From contig LGFQ01000006.1 of assembly GCA_001508935.1 (NCBI GenBank), positions 1 to 40,153 on the forward strand: DNA of 40,153 nucleotides. The letters are read 5' to 3'. Of the stretch, positions 7,107-14,293 are shown in pieces (position 1 is the first letter of the stretch; every line of letters begins with the position of its first letter). The position numbers and the translations under genes are program-made. The stretch comes from Synergistales bacterium 54_24 (GTDB lineage: Bacteria; Synergistota; Synergistia; Synergistales; Thermosynergistaceae). A model generated the notes under the pieces. It made no database searches and had not been told where the DNA came from. It worked only from the letters and a program-made list of their open reading frames with translations.

Positions 7107-8662
7107 ACTGGCAAATCCATCTACCGGCGTTGCTCATAGCTGTACCGCTCTTGGGGGCCTTTGCGGCGCCCGCTTTCGCCAATCGTCGCCTGCGGGACGT
7201 CTGGTTTACGGTTATGATCGCCGCTACGACTGTCATAGCCTTTCTGCTTTGGCGACGAGTGGGGGCGGAAGGGATTGTGGTCTACGTAATGGGGGGCGAA
7301 AACTGGCACCTCACGCTCCCATCCGGTATGAGACTTCCCATCCGCATCATAATGGAAGTGGACGCCTTCAGCGCCTTTATGGCCCTTTCAGGGTCCATCG
7401 TTTCCTTTGCGGGGGCAATCTTCTCCCTAAGGTTTTTGGATCGCACGACCGGCGGAGAGAAGTTCGTCGCCCTCTATTTCCTCCTCACAGCTGGGATGCT
7501 CGGCATGGAGACTACTGGCGACCTCTTCAACTTTTTCGTCTTCTTGGAGATCGCTTCTGTAGCTTCTTATGGCCTCATCGCCTTTTGGCGCAATACTCCT
7601 GAGGCCATCGAAGCCAGCTTCAAGTACATGCTGCTGTCCACTATAGCGGCTCTCATGGTTTTGATAGGGGTGGGCATTCTCTACGGGCGATATGGGGCGC
7701 TCAACATGGCCGCCATAGCGAAATCCATGCAGTTAGGATTGCCGGAAAAGGTGGCACTTGCGCTCTTCGTAGCCGCTTTGGCCATGAAGTGCGGCGCTGT
7801 GCCGCTACACATGTGGGTTCCCGATGCTTATTCCCAGGCGCCGGCAGGTATATCGTGCTTCTTGGTCTCCGTGAGCCAGGCCTCCCTTTACGGCCTGTTC
7901 CGCATCTCCTTCTCCGTCTACGGTCGAGCCCTCGATACTCCTGCCGTGGCGTGGATCATAATAGTCTTCGGGATCCTCTCCATGTTTATCGCAGTTGTCA
8001 TGGCCGTCATACAGAAGGAAGTAAAGCGCCTCATGGCTTATCACGCTGTTTCTCAGACGGGCTACATGCTCTTGGGCGTCGGAGTTGGGTTGTTGGCCTT
8101 GGCGCACCCTCAGGCCATGAGCGAATACGGCTTCACGGCGATGCAAGGTGGCATTTTCCACATAATCAACCATGCCATGTATAAGGGCCTGCTCTTCCTC
8201 ACCGCCGGATCTATTTTCTATGCGTCTGGGACGCTCGATCTGAACCGGTTGGGAGGGTTGGCCAGGAATATGCCGTATACCACGGTCATGTTCGTTGTTT
8301 CTGCTGCGGCTATAGCCGGGCTTCCTCCGGTCAACGGGTTCGTGTCGAAGCTTTTGGTGTACGAGTCCTCCTTCGCCGTGCACCCCATCCTTACGGTGAT
8401 GGCGTTGGTCACGTCGATCCTCACCCTCGCTTCTTTCGTTAAGGTCTTTCAGTCGGCCTTTCTGGGTCCGGCGAGGGCGCGCTTTTCTGAGGTGAGGGAG
8501 GTTCCGAGGAGCATGCTCGTGGGCATGACGGTTTTGCTGGTGGCCATACTCTGGCTGAGCTTTATGCCCACATGGTCTTTGTCGAGGCTGGTTGGCCCGG
8601 CAGCGCAGGCTTTGGTCGATCAGGCGGGTTACATTGAGGCCGTTATGGGGAGTGGATTGTGA
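7103..8662 (+). CDS. mbhH: Mbh subunit H (MrpD/NuoM-like ion-translocating subunit)
   Basis: A 519-residue, roughly 14-helix proton-translocating subunit of the MrpD/NuoM/NuoL type. The acidic and basic residues expected in the channel are visible: Glu in FVFLEIASVASYGLIAF, Lys in ALAMKCGAVPLHMWVPDAYSQAP, Lys in KEVKRLMAYHAVSQTGYM, and His/Lys in HIINHAMYKGLLFLTAGSI. Only one such subunit is encoded, as in H2-evolving Mbh; the related sulfur-reducing Mbs/Mbx complexes carry two. The start overlaps the mbhG stop (ATGA). Confidence 0.94.
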   Translation: MNWQIHLPALLIAVPLLGAFAAPAFANRRLRDVWFTVMIAATTVIAFLLWRRVGAEGIVVYVMGGENWHLTLPSGMRLPIRIIMEVDAFSAFMALSGSIVSFAGAIFSLRFLDRTTGGEKFVALYFLLTAGMLGMETTGDLFNFFVFLEIASVASYGLIAFWRNTPEAIEASFKYMLLSTIAALMVLIGVGILYGRYGALNMAAIAKSMQLGLPEKVALALFVAALAMKCGAVPLHMWVPDAYSQAPAGISCFLVSVSQASLYGLFRISFSVYGRALDTPAVAWIIIVFGILSMFIAVVMAVIQKEVKRLMAYHAVSQTGYMLLGVGVGLLALAHPQAMSEYGFTAMQGGIFHIINHAMYKGLLFLTAGSIFYASGTLDLNRLGGLARNMPYTTVMFVVSAAAIAGLPPVNGFVSKLLVYESSFAVHPILTVMALVTSILTLASFVKVFQSAFLGPARARFSEVREVPRSMLVGMTVLLVAILWLSFMPTWSLSRLVGPAAQALVDQAGYIEAVMGSGL

Positions 8663-9003
8663 TGATGTTGGGGACTGTGCAGTCTGGTTTCGGGTATTGG
8701 AATGTATATGCCTGGATCATCTTCTTCGCCTTGGCGGCCGCGTTGGTCTTTTACTTCAGGTCCGCCGGCAGAAGCGACTATAAAGCGGGCACGTACCAGG
8801 ACGAGATATTCTACGGCGGCAACCCCGTCCCTAAAGATGGAGACGAGATAGCGGTGCCCGCCAGCTCGGCCTACTGGGGTTTCACGGAGGCCCTTTCCCC
8901 CTTTTACAAATTGCTTTTGAGCCTTCACACAGGTATCGCCAGCGATTACGTGGGCTATCTCGTCGTGACTACCGCTCTTATTTCTGCGCTCATCGTGCTG
9001 TAG
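8662..9003 (+). CDS. mbhI: Mbh subunit I
   Basis: A 113-residue protein with two hydrophobic segments (YAWIIFFALAAALVFYF and YVGYLVVTTALISALIVL) joined by a polar region that includes YQDEIFYGGNPVPKDGDEIAVPASSAYWGF. By position and pattern it matches MbhI, which links the antiporter and hydrogenase halves in the archaeal complex. The ATG at 8662 overlaps the mbhH stop (TGATG); a GTG at 8659 is possible. Assignment rests on operon position and topology more than on a strong motif. Confidence 0.82.
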   Translation: MMLGTVQSGFGYWNVYAWIIFFALAAALVFYFRSAGRSDYKAGTYQDEIFYGGNPVPKDGDEIAVPASSAYWGFTEALSPFYKLLLSLHTGIASDYVGYLVVTTALISALIVL

Positions 9004-9015
9004 GAGGCGAAAGAG

Positions 9016-9504
9016 ATGCTGAAGATGGATTTAACGAAGACGTTGGAAATCCTGCCCAGATCTATTTGGGTGTTCTTGTGCAACAGCGGTTCATGTAACG
9101 GCTGCGATATCGAGGTCGTGGCGACCTTGACCCCTCGCTATGACATCGAGCGGTTCGGCATGAAGCTCGTGGGCTCGCCGAGGCACGCAGATGCCCTCTT
9201 GGTCACTGGGCCCGTTACGAAGTATATGACGGAGAGGTTGAAGCATATCTACGATCAGATGCCGGACCCCAAGGTTGTGATCGTCGTGGGCAACTGCGGC
9301 TGTTCCGGCGACGTCTTCTACAAGTCGTACAACCTCGATGGGCCGGTGGACCAGGTGCTTCCCGTTGACGTCTATGTCCACGGTTGTCCGCCAAGGCCCG
9401 AGGCCATCATAGAGGGTGTAGCCAAGGCGGTCCTGAAGCTCGAGGCTTTGAGGGAATCGCTCAACGGCAAGGAGGCGGGTGTGGTCGATGTCGCGCAAGG
9501 CTGA
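9016..9504 (+). CDS. mbhJ: Mbh subunit J (hydrogenase small subunit, NuoB-like)
   Basis: A 162-residue iron-sulfur subunit homologous to NuoB, holding the [4Fe-4S] cluster next to the [NiFe] site. Cysteines are at 27 and 30 (SCNGCD), in VVGNCGCSGD and in VHGCPPRPEAI. Its position between mbhI and the NuoC/NuoD-like genes is the canonical Mbh order. AGGAGG lies seven nucleotides before the ATG. It overlaps mbhK by 17 bp. Confidence 0.95.
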   Translation: MLKMDLTKTLEILPRSIWVFLCNSGSCNGCDIEVVATLTPRYDIERFGMKLVGSPRHADALLVTGPVTKYMTERLKHIYDQMPDPKVVIVVGNCGCSGDVFYKSYNLDGPVDQVLPVDVYVHGCPPRPEAIIEGVAKAVLKLEALRESLNGKEAGVVDVAQG

Positions 9505-10036
9505 ATATACGGACAAGGCGATGGCTCCCGAAGCCGTGGTCAGCGCAATCAGAGAACGGCTGGGAGATGCGGTTGAAGTTGTGGAGCTAAAAGATCGGAA
9601 GGCCGGTTCGAACGATGCCGTATGTTTTCACGATCTATGGCTTCGCTGTCCAAAGGACAAGTTTCTCGAGCTCTTAGATATCCTCTTCGAGCTCGACTTC
9701 CCCCTTTTTCACGTCATGTCCGGGAACGACGAGGGGGAGGCTGTGCTTTTAAACTATCATTTTAGCTTATTTCAAGGTAGTGGTAGGGGCTCGAGGCTGG
9801 GCGTGGCTGTGAGCGTTTACCTCCCGAAGGACGATCTGGCCATGCCGTCAATACAGGACCGCATCCCCGGTGCAGAGTACAGCGAGCGGGAGATGCGGGA
9901 GATGCTCGGCATCAACTTCATGGGCATGCCGGACGAATCGCTCGTATTTTTGCCCGAAGATTGGGACGAGCGCGTTAAGCCTTGGCGGCGCGATGAAGCT
10001 GGACCAAAACCGGAACAGATACGGGAGCTGTCTTAG
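9488..10036 (+). CDS. mbhK: Mbh subunit K (NuoC-like)
   Basis: A 182-residue protein of the NuoC (30 kDa) family, a structural subunit next to the hydrogenase core. It shows HVMSGNDEGEAVLLNYHFSLF, SVYLPKDDLAMPSIQDRIPGAEYSEREMREMLGINFMGMPD and the terminal FLPEDWDE. The ATG at 9488 is 12 nt behind AAGGAGG in the 3' end of mbhJ; the GTG at 9479 is too close to that site to be preferred, but the exact start is uncertain. Confidence 0.9.
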   Translation: MSRKAEYTDKAMAPEAVVSAIRERLGDAVEVVELKDRKAGSNDAVCFHDLWLRCPKDKFLELLDILFELDFPLFHVMSGNDEGEAVLLNYHFSLFQGSGRGSRLGVAVSVYLPKDDLAMPSIQDRIPGAEYSEREMREMLGINFMGMPDESLVFLPEDWDERVKPWRRDEAGPKPEQIRELS

Positions 10037-10047
10037 GAGGGCATACA

Positions 10048-11286
10048 ATGGCTGTAGGAGAAGCTAAGACCTATAAGATACCGATAGGCCCCGTTCACGT
10101 TGGCCTCAAGGAGCCTATAACTACATGGCTTGAGGTGGACGGGGAGAGGATAGTAGACATAAAGGTTCGCCCGGGCGCCATCCATCGAGGGATAGAGTTC
10201 ATGGCTAGGGAGCGCAACCCTATCCAGGTCATATATCTGGCGGAACGTATTTGCGGGATCTGCTCCTTCGCCCACATCGAAAGCTTCGTCAGAGCCGTGG
10301 AGGACGCCGCATCGATCTCCGTACCCAAGCGAGCTCAGTACATAAGGACGATCATGCTCGAGCTCGAGAGGGTTCATTCCCACATCTTGTGGGCCGGCGT
10401 AGCCTGTTATACCTTCGGTTACGATTCGGCCTTCAACTTAGGGTTGCTGCTCAGGGAAAAGGTCATGGATGTGCTCGAGGCCATGTCCGGCAACCGTGTC
10501 AATTACGGCGTAGGCACCATAGGCGGCGTAAGGCGCGACATAACGCCAGAAGTGGCGGCGGCGCTTGAGGACCTGATAGATTATTACAGGAGGGAATTTG
10601 CGGCCTTTTACGAGGTGGCTACAGAAGACCCCATAACGAAGGCGCGGATGAGGCATGTGGGCACTCTGCCGCCTGAGGATGCAGTGCGCTACTGCGCGGT
10701 GGGGCCGACGGCGAGGGCGAGCGGCCTCCGGGTCGATCTGCGCTGGTCTTCTCCCTATGAGGCTTACGCCGATATAGAGGTGACGCCCATCGTGCCGCAA
10801 GACTACATGGGCGAGGTCTACGGCGACGTCTTCGACCGCTTCCTCGTGCGAGTCTTGGAGGTCTATCAATCGCTCGACATAATAGAAAAAGCGCTGTTAG
10901 GTTTGCCCAAAGGGCCACTCATGGCGGAGCCGAAACTGCCCAAACTATTGGCCCTTTTGAAGGCCGCCGACGGCGTCGGTTGGAGCAGTATAGAAGCTCC
11001 CAGAGGCGATGACGCGCACGTCATAAAACTCACAAAGGGTGACGAGAACGTCACGTGGTGGAAAGTGAGAGCTCCCACCTATGCCAATATCGTCTCATGG
11101 CCGATCATGTTCAGGGGACAGGAGATAGCAGATGCTCCTCTCATCGTAAACAGCATAGATCCATGCATATCCTGTATGGAGAGGGCCCTTGTGGTGGACA
11201 AAAAGAGCGGCTCGTCGGAGGTCTTGACGAAGGAGGAGCTCTTGAAGCGTTCAAGGGAGAAGACGAGGAGGTTGATGGGGCGATGA
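10048..11286 (+). CDS. mbhL: Mbh subunit L ([NiFe]-hydrogenase large subunit, group 4)
   Basis: A 412-residue catalytic subunit. Both metal-binding motifs are canonical: ERICGICSFAH with Cys69 and Cys72, and DPCISCMER with Cys373 and Cys376. The four cysteines that hold the [NiFe] centre are therefore all present in CxxC spacing, which supports true H2 chemistry rather than the sulfur-reducing Mbs/Mbx variant or complex I. Thirty-three residues follow DPCISCMER, long enough to be a cleavable maturation peptide, though processing cannot be judged from sequence. AGGAGGG lies seven nucleotides before the ATG. No hyp maturation genes are in the window. Confidence 0.96.
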   Translation: MAVGEAKTYKIPIGPVHVGLKEPITTWLEVDGERIVDIKVRPGAIHRGIEFMARERNPIQVIYLAERICGICSFAHIESFVRAVEDAASISVPKRAQYIRTIMLELERVHSHILWAGVACYTFGYDSAFNLGLLLREKVMDVLEAMSGNRVNYGVGTIGGVRRDITPEVAAALEDLIDYYRREFAAFYEVATEDPITKARMRHVGTLPPEDAVRYCAVGPTARASGLRVDLRWSSPYEAYADIEVTPIVPQDYMGEVYGDVFDRFLVRVLEVYQSLDIIEKALLGLPKGPLMAEPKLPKLLALLKAADGVGWSSIEAPRGDDAHVIKLTKGDENVTWWKVRAPTYANIVSWPIMFRGQEIADAPLIVNSIDPCISCMERALVVDKKSGSSEVLTKEELLKRSREKTRRLMGR

Positions 11287-12284
11287 GCGTCCTGATATTC
11301 GTGGCCAAGCTGATCGCAGGCGGTGCACTTCTATGTTTAGGGGTGCTACTTGCGCTGCTTTACGAGGGCGTCGATCGCATAATCAGCGCACGTATGCAGC
11401 GCAGGTTCGGCCCTCCTCTCCTGCAGCCCTTTTACGACGTATTGAAGCTCTTGGGCAAAGAGTCCATAGTGCCCCGCAGGGCGGTGGTGTGGGCCTTTAA
11501 TGGAGCTCCGTGGATGGCCCTCGTCACTGCACTCATGGTCTTTCTCTACATACCGATGGGAGCACTTCCTCCTATATTGGGAAGTGAGGGGGACTTGATC
11601 CTCATCACGTATCTCTTGGCCCTCTCTGCCGTAGCCCTCGTCGTAGGCGGCTTTGCCAGCGGCTCTCCCTATGCGAACGTGGGCTCTCAGCGCGAAATGG
11701 TGCTGATGATGAGCTATGAGTTGCCTTTGGCCCTCGTCATATCGACGATGGCCTGGCTCGTATATCGTCGAGGGATTCCCGGCCCTGCTTTCAGCCTCGA
11801 GACCTTTTCTTCCCTTTCTCTCTGGAATACGGTCGGCTGGATCGGGACACTTGGGCTCTTGTCGCTGTTGCTCGCATTGTTGGCTGTGGTGCCGGCCGAA
11901 GTGGGAAAGGTCCCCATGGACATAGCGGAGGCGAAGACGGAGATCCTCGAGGGGTTGATCTCTGAATATTCGGGGAGAAACCTGGCGCTGCTTAAGCTCA
12001 CTTACTCCGTTAGAACGTTGGCGTTGTGCGCTGTGGTCGTTGCGCTCTTCTTCCCCTGGTCTTTGGGCAAGGCGATGGGCTTCTCCGGCGTTGGGCTGTT
12101 CGTCATAGATTTCGTCTGGTTTTGGATCAAGACGTTCATCGTCCAGACTGTAGGGGTAACGACAGTGCGGACGGCCTTTGGTAGGTTCAAGATTTGGCAG
12201 GCCGCGCGCTTCTATTGGGTTCAGGTCGGCGGCTTGGCCCTGGCGGGTATGCTGCTTCTTACGCTTGAAGTGGCGATCTATTGA
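11283..12284 (+). CDS. mbhM: Mbh subunit M (NuoH-like membrane anchor)
   Basis: A 333-residue membrane protein of the NuoH/HyfC family anchoring the hydrogenase module. Typical features are DRIISARMQRRFGPPLLQPFYDVLKLLGKE near the N-terminus, ANVGSQREMVLMMSYELPL in the middle and VPADxxxVPMDIxEAxTE-like VPAEVGKVPMDIAEAKTEILEG near residue 210. The start is the ATG at 11283, overlapping the mbhL stop. An upstream extension of the same frame lies wholly inside mbhL and is not used. Confidence 0.95.
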   Translation: MSVLIFVAKLIAGGALLCLGVLLALLYEGVDRIISARMQRRFGPPLLQPFYDVLKLLGKESIVPRRAVVWAFNGAPWMALVTALMVFLYIPMGALPPILGSEGDLILITYLLALSAVALVVGGFASGSPYANVGSQREMVLMMSYELPLALVISTMAWLVYRRGIPGPAFSLETFSSLSLWNTVGWIGTLGLLSLLLALLAVVPAEVGKVPMDIAEAKTEILEGLISEYSGRNLALLKLTYSVRTLALCAVVVALFFPWSLGKAMGFSGVGLFVIDFVWFWIKTFIVQTVGVTTVRTAFGRFKIWQAARFYWVQVGGLALAGMLLLTLEVAIY

Positions 12285-12297
12285 GGAGGGAATGCCA

Positions 12298-12789
12298 GTG
12301 TTAAATCGCATGACTTTGCAGATCTTAAAACAAGTTGTCGAGAAGCCATTTACCAACCTCTTTCCGGTGCCTCATATGCCCGACAATTTGGGAGAGGTGT
12401 TGAAGGCAGCCGCCGAGGGACGCGTGCAGATCAATCCGCCCGTAGAGGTGCCGAAGCATTTTCGCGGCAAAATCGCCTACGACAAGGGAAAGTGCATAGG
12501 CTGTCGCCTTTGCACGCGCGTGTGCCCGGCCAACGCCATAACCTACATCCCTGAGGAGAAGAAGGTTATGGTGCATGTGGATCGCTGCTGTTTTTGCGCG
12601 CAGTGCACGGAGATATGCCCGGTGCAGTGCTTGTGGATGACGGAAGAGTTCCTGATCTCATCGTATGACAGGAAAGCTCAAGTGGTGGTCGATTCAGGCA
12701 AAAAAGCCGAAGAGGTGCCGCAGGTCGAGCGCATCCCATCTGAAGCGCAAAGAGTGGAGACCTCCGCGCCAGAAGCCGCCTCGTCGTAA
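12298..12789 (+). CDS. mbhN: Mbh subunit N (NuoI-like 2[4Fe-4S] ferredoxin)
   Basis: A 163-residue electron-entry subunit with two [4Fe-4S] motifs, CIGCRLCTRVCP and CCFCAQCTEICP, expected to take electrons from soluble ferredoxin. The ribosome site GAGGAGGG at 12283-12290 is only 1 nt before the ATG at 12292 but 7 nt before the GTG at 12298, so the GTG start (MLNRMTLQILKQ) is preferred. The tail after residue 130 is low in complexity (VERIPSEAQRVETSAPEAASS). It is the last gene of the operon. Confidence 0.94.
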   Translation: MLNRMTLQILKQVVEKPFTNLFPVPHMPDNLGEVLKAAAEGRVQINPPVEVPKHFRGKIAYDKGKCIGCRLCTRVCPANAITYIPEEKKVMVHVDRCCFCAQCTEICPVQCLWMTEEFLISSYDRKAQVVVDSGKKAEEVPQVERIPSEAQRVETSAPEAASS

Positions 12790-12818
12790 GCTTTTGAGCC
12801 TATGGCGCGCTTTTTGAG

Positions 12819-12859
12819 GGCGGAAGGAAGCTCCGGCCACGTCAGGGCTTCCTTCCGCC
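12819..12859. terminator. Hairpin between convergent mbh operon and gltX
   Basis: A perfect 13-bp stem (GGCGGAAGGAAGC / GCTTCCTTCCGCC) with a 15-nt loop sits 30 bp after mbhN and 5 bp from the gltX stop. There is no strong U-run on either side, so termination may be bidirectional and partly factor-dependent. Confidence 0.6.
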
Positions 12860-12863
12860 AATT

Positions 12864-14171
12864 TCAGATTAGGCTGTAATGAAATAGGCGCTTTTTTACC
12901 TCGTCGCACCCGAGTAGCTGGGCCACCTCGAAGATCCCAGGGCTAACCTTCCTTCCGGTGAGGGCCAACCGCAACGGCATCGCCACGTCTTTCAGCTTCA
13001 TTCCCCTTTCCTCGCACCAATGGCGTGCGAAGTTTTCCATCTGTGGCGCCTCCCACGGTTCTATCGCCAGAATGGCACGGAAGAAGGGGCGAAGGCTCTC
13101 CGCTTTATCTGCCAACTCCTTGCCGTCGTAGCGTTTGGTGACGCTGTCAAAATCGAAGAAATAATCCGTAAATTCGGCGATCTCTACGAGCGTCCTCCCT
13201 CTGCCCTCGAGGAGGCTTACGGCTCGCTCTAAATAGGAGCGGTCGAATTGCTCGACCGGAAGGCCGAGCTTTTTCCAGAAGGGCAGCACCGCATCGACAA
13301 GGGATTTGGGGTCCATCATCTTTATATGTTCCTGGTTGACGTAGTTGAGTTTGTCCATGTCGAAGATGGCGGCCCTCTTCACGACGCGAGAAATCTCGAA
13401 GAGCCGAATCGCCTCATCCCTCGTGAATATCTCCTTGTCGCCGCCTGGCGACCATCCGAGGAGGGCGAGGAAGTTGAAGACAGCCTCGGGTAGGTACCCC
13501 ATATCTTTGTACTCGTGGACACTCGTGGCGCCATGTCTTTTAGAGAGTTTTTTCTTGTCTTTGCCGAGTATCATGGGCAGGTGGGCGAAGTGCGGCAATT
13601 CCCAACCGAAAGCCTTGTAAAACAAAATCTGCTTGGGCGTGTTGGCTATGTGGTCTTCTCCCCTTATGACCCAATTTATGGCCATGTGATGATCGTCTAT
13701 CACTACGGCGTAGTTGTAGGTGGGGGTGCCATCGCTCTTTATCAAGACTTGATCTTTTAGCGTCTCGCTTTTGACGCTTATCGTTCCATACACGGCGTCT
13801 TCGAACGATATCGTCTCTCCCTGGGGCATTTTGAATATGATCGCTGCTCCGTCTCGATAGGCCAAACCGCGCGACACTAAATCCTCGGCGCATTCAATAT
13901 ATAGCTTCAACCTCTCAGATTGCCGATAGGGGCCGTAAGGACCTCCGCAATCCGGTCCTTCGTCCCAATCCAGCCCCAACCATCGTAATCCGGCATATAT
14001 CGTGTCTTCGTAGGCCTGCGTGGATCGCTCCCTATCTGTGTCCTCTATTCTCAACACAAAGCTTCCGCCGTGTTTTTTGGCCCAGAGCCAGTTGAAGAGA
14101 GCCGTATGGGCACCTCCTATGTGAAGGGCGCCCGTAGGGCTCGGGGCAAATCTGACGCGCACATCTGTCAT
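12864..14171 (-). CDS. gltX: Glutamyl-tRNA synthetase, compact form
   Basis: A 435-residue class I synthetase charging tRNA with glutamate. The HIGH-type motif is ALHIGGAHT (HIGG at 17-20) and the KMSKS-type motif is KKLSKRHG (208-212). RIEDTDRERS, NYAVVIDDHHMAI and VIRGEDHIANTPKQI are all typical. The protein is shorter than the usual 465-490 residues because, after AY (104-105), the region that in E. coli carries CYC through YDGRCRH is absent and the chain goes straight to GAAIIFKMPQG; about 36 residues are missing. The anticodon-binding part is present. AGGAGG precedes the ATG by about 10 nt. Confidence 0.95.
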   Translation of the reverse strand: MTDVRVRFAPSPTGALHIGGAHTALFNWLWAKKHGGSFVLRIEDTDRERSTQAYEDTIYAGLRWLGLDWDEGPDCGGPYGPYRQSERLKLYIECAEDLVSRGLAYRDGAAIIFKMPQGETISFEDAVYGTISVKSETLKDQVLIKSDGTPTYNYAVVIDDHHMAINWVIRGEDHIANTPKQILFYKAFGWELPHFAHLPMILGKDKKKLSKRHGATSVHEYKDMGYLPEAVFNFLALLGWSPGGDKEIFTRDEAIRLFEISRVVKRAAIFDMDKLNYVNQEHIKMMDPKSLVDAVLPFWKKLGLPVEQFDRSYLERAVSLLEGRGRTLVEIAEFTDYFFDFDSVTKRYDGKELADKAESLRPFFRAILAIEPWEAPQMENFARHWCEERGMKLKDVAMPLRLALTGRKVSPGIFEVAQLLGCDEVKKRLFHYSLI

Positions 14172-14293
14172 CGTGTTATCCTCCTATTTCTCATCTCGTT
14201 CCTGGCGGTGTCGGCGAAAAGGCTTTTACAGACCGGCATTCTGTGAGATTATATACAAAGATGGCTTTGTTTGCCAGGAACGGAGGGGAAAAA

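Noticed and set aside
4640-12789. The operon as Mbs/Mbx sulfur reductase or a complex I-like dehydrogenase
   Set aside because: Both CxxC motifs of the large subunit (RICGIC, DPCISC) are canonical, and only one MrpD-type subunit is present. No NuoE/F/G-like genes are found.
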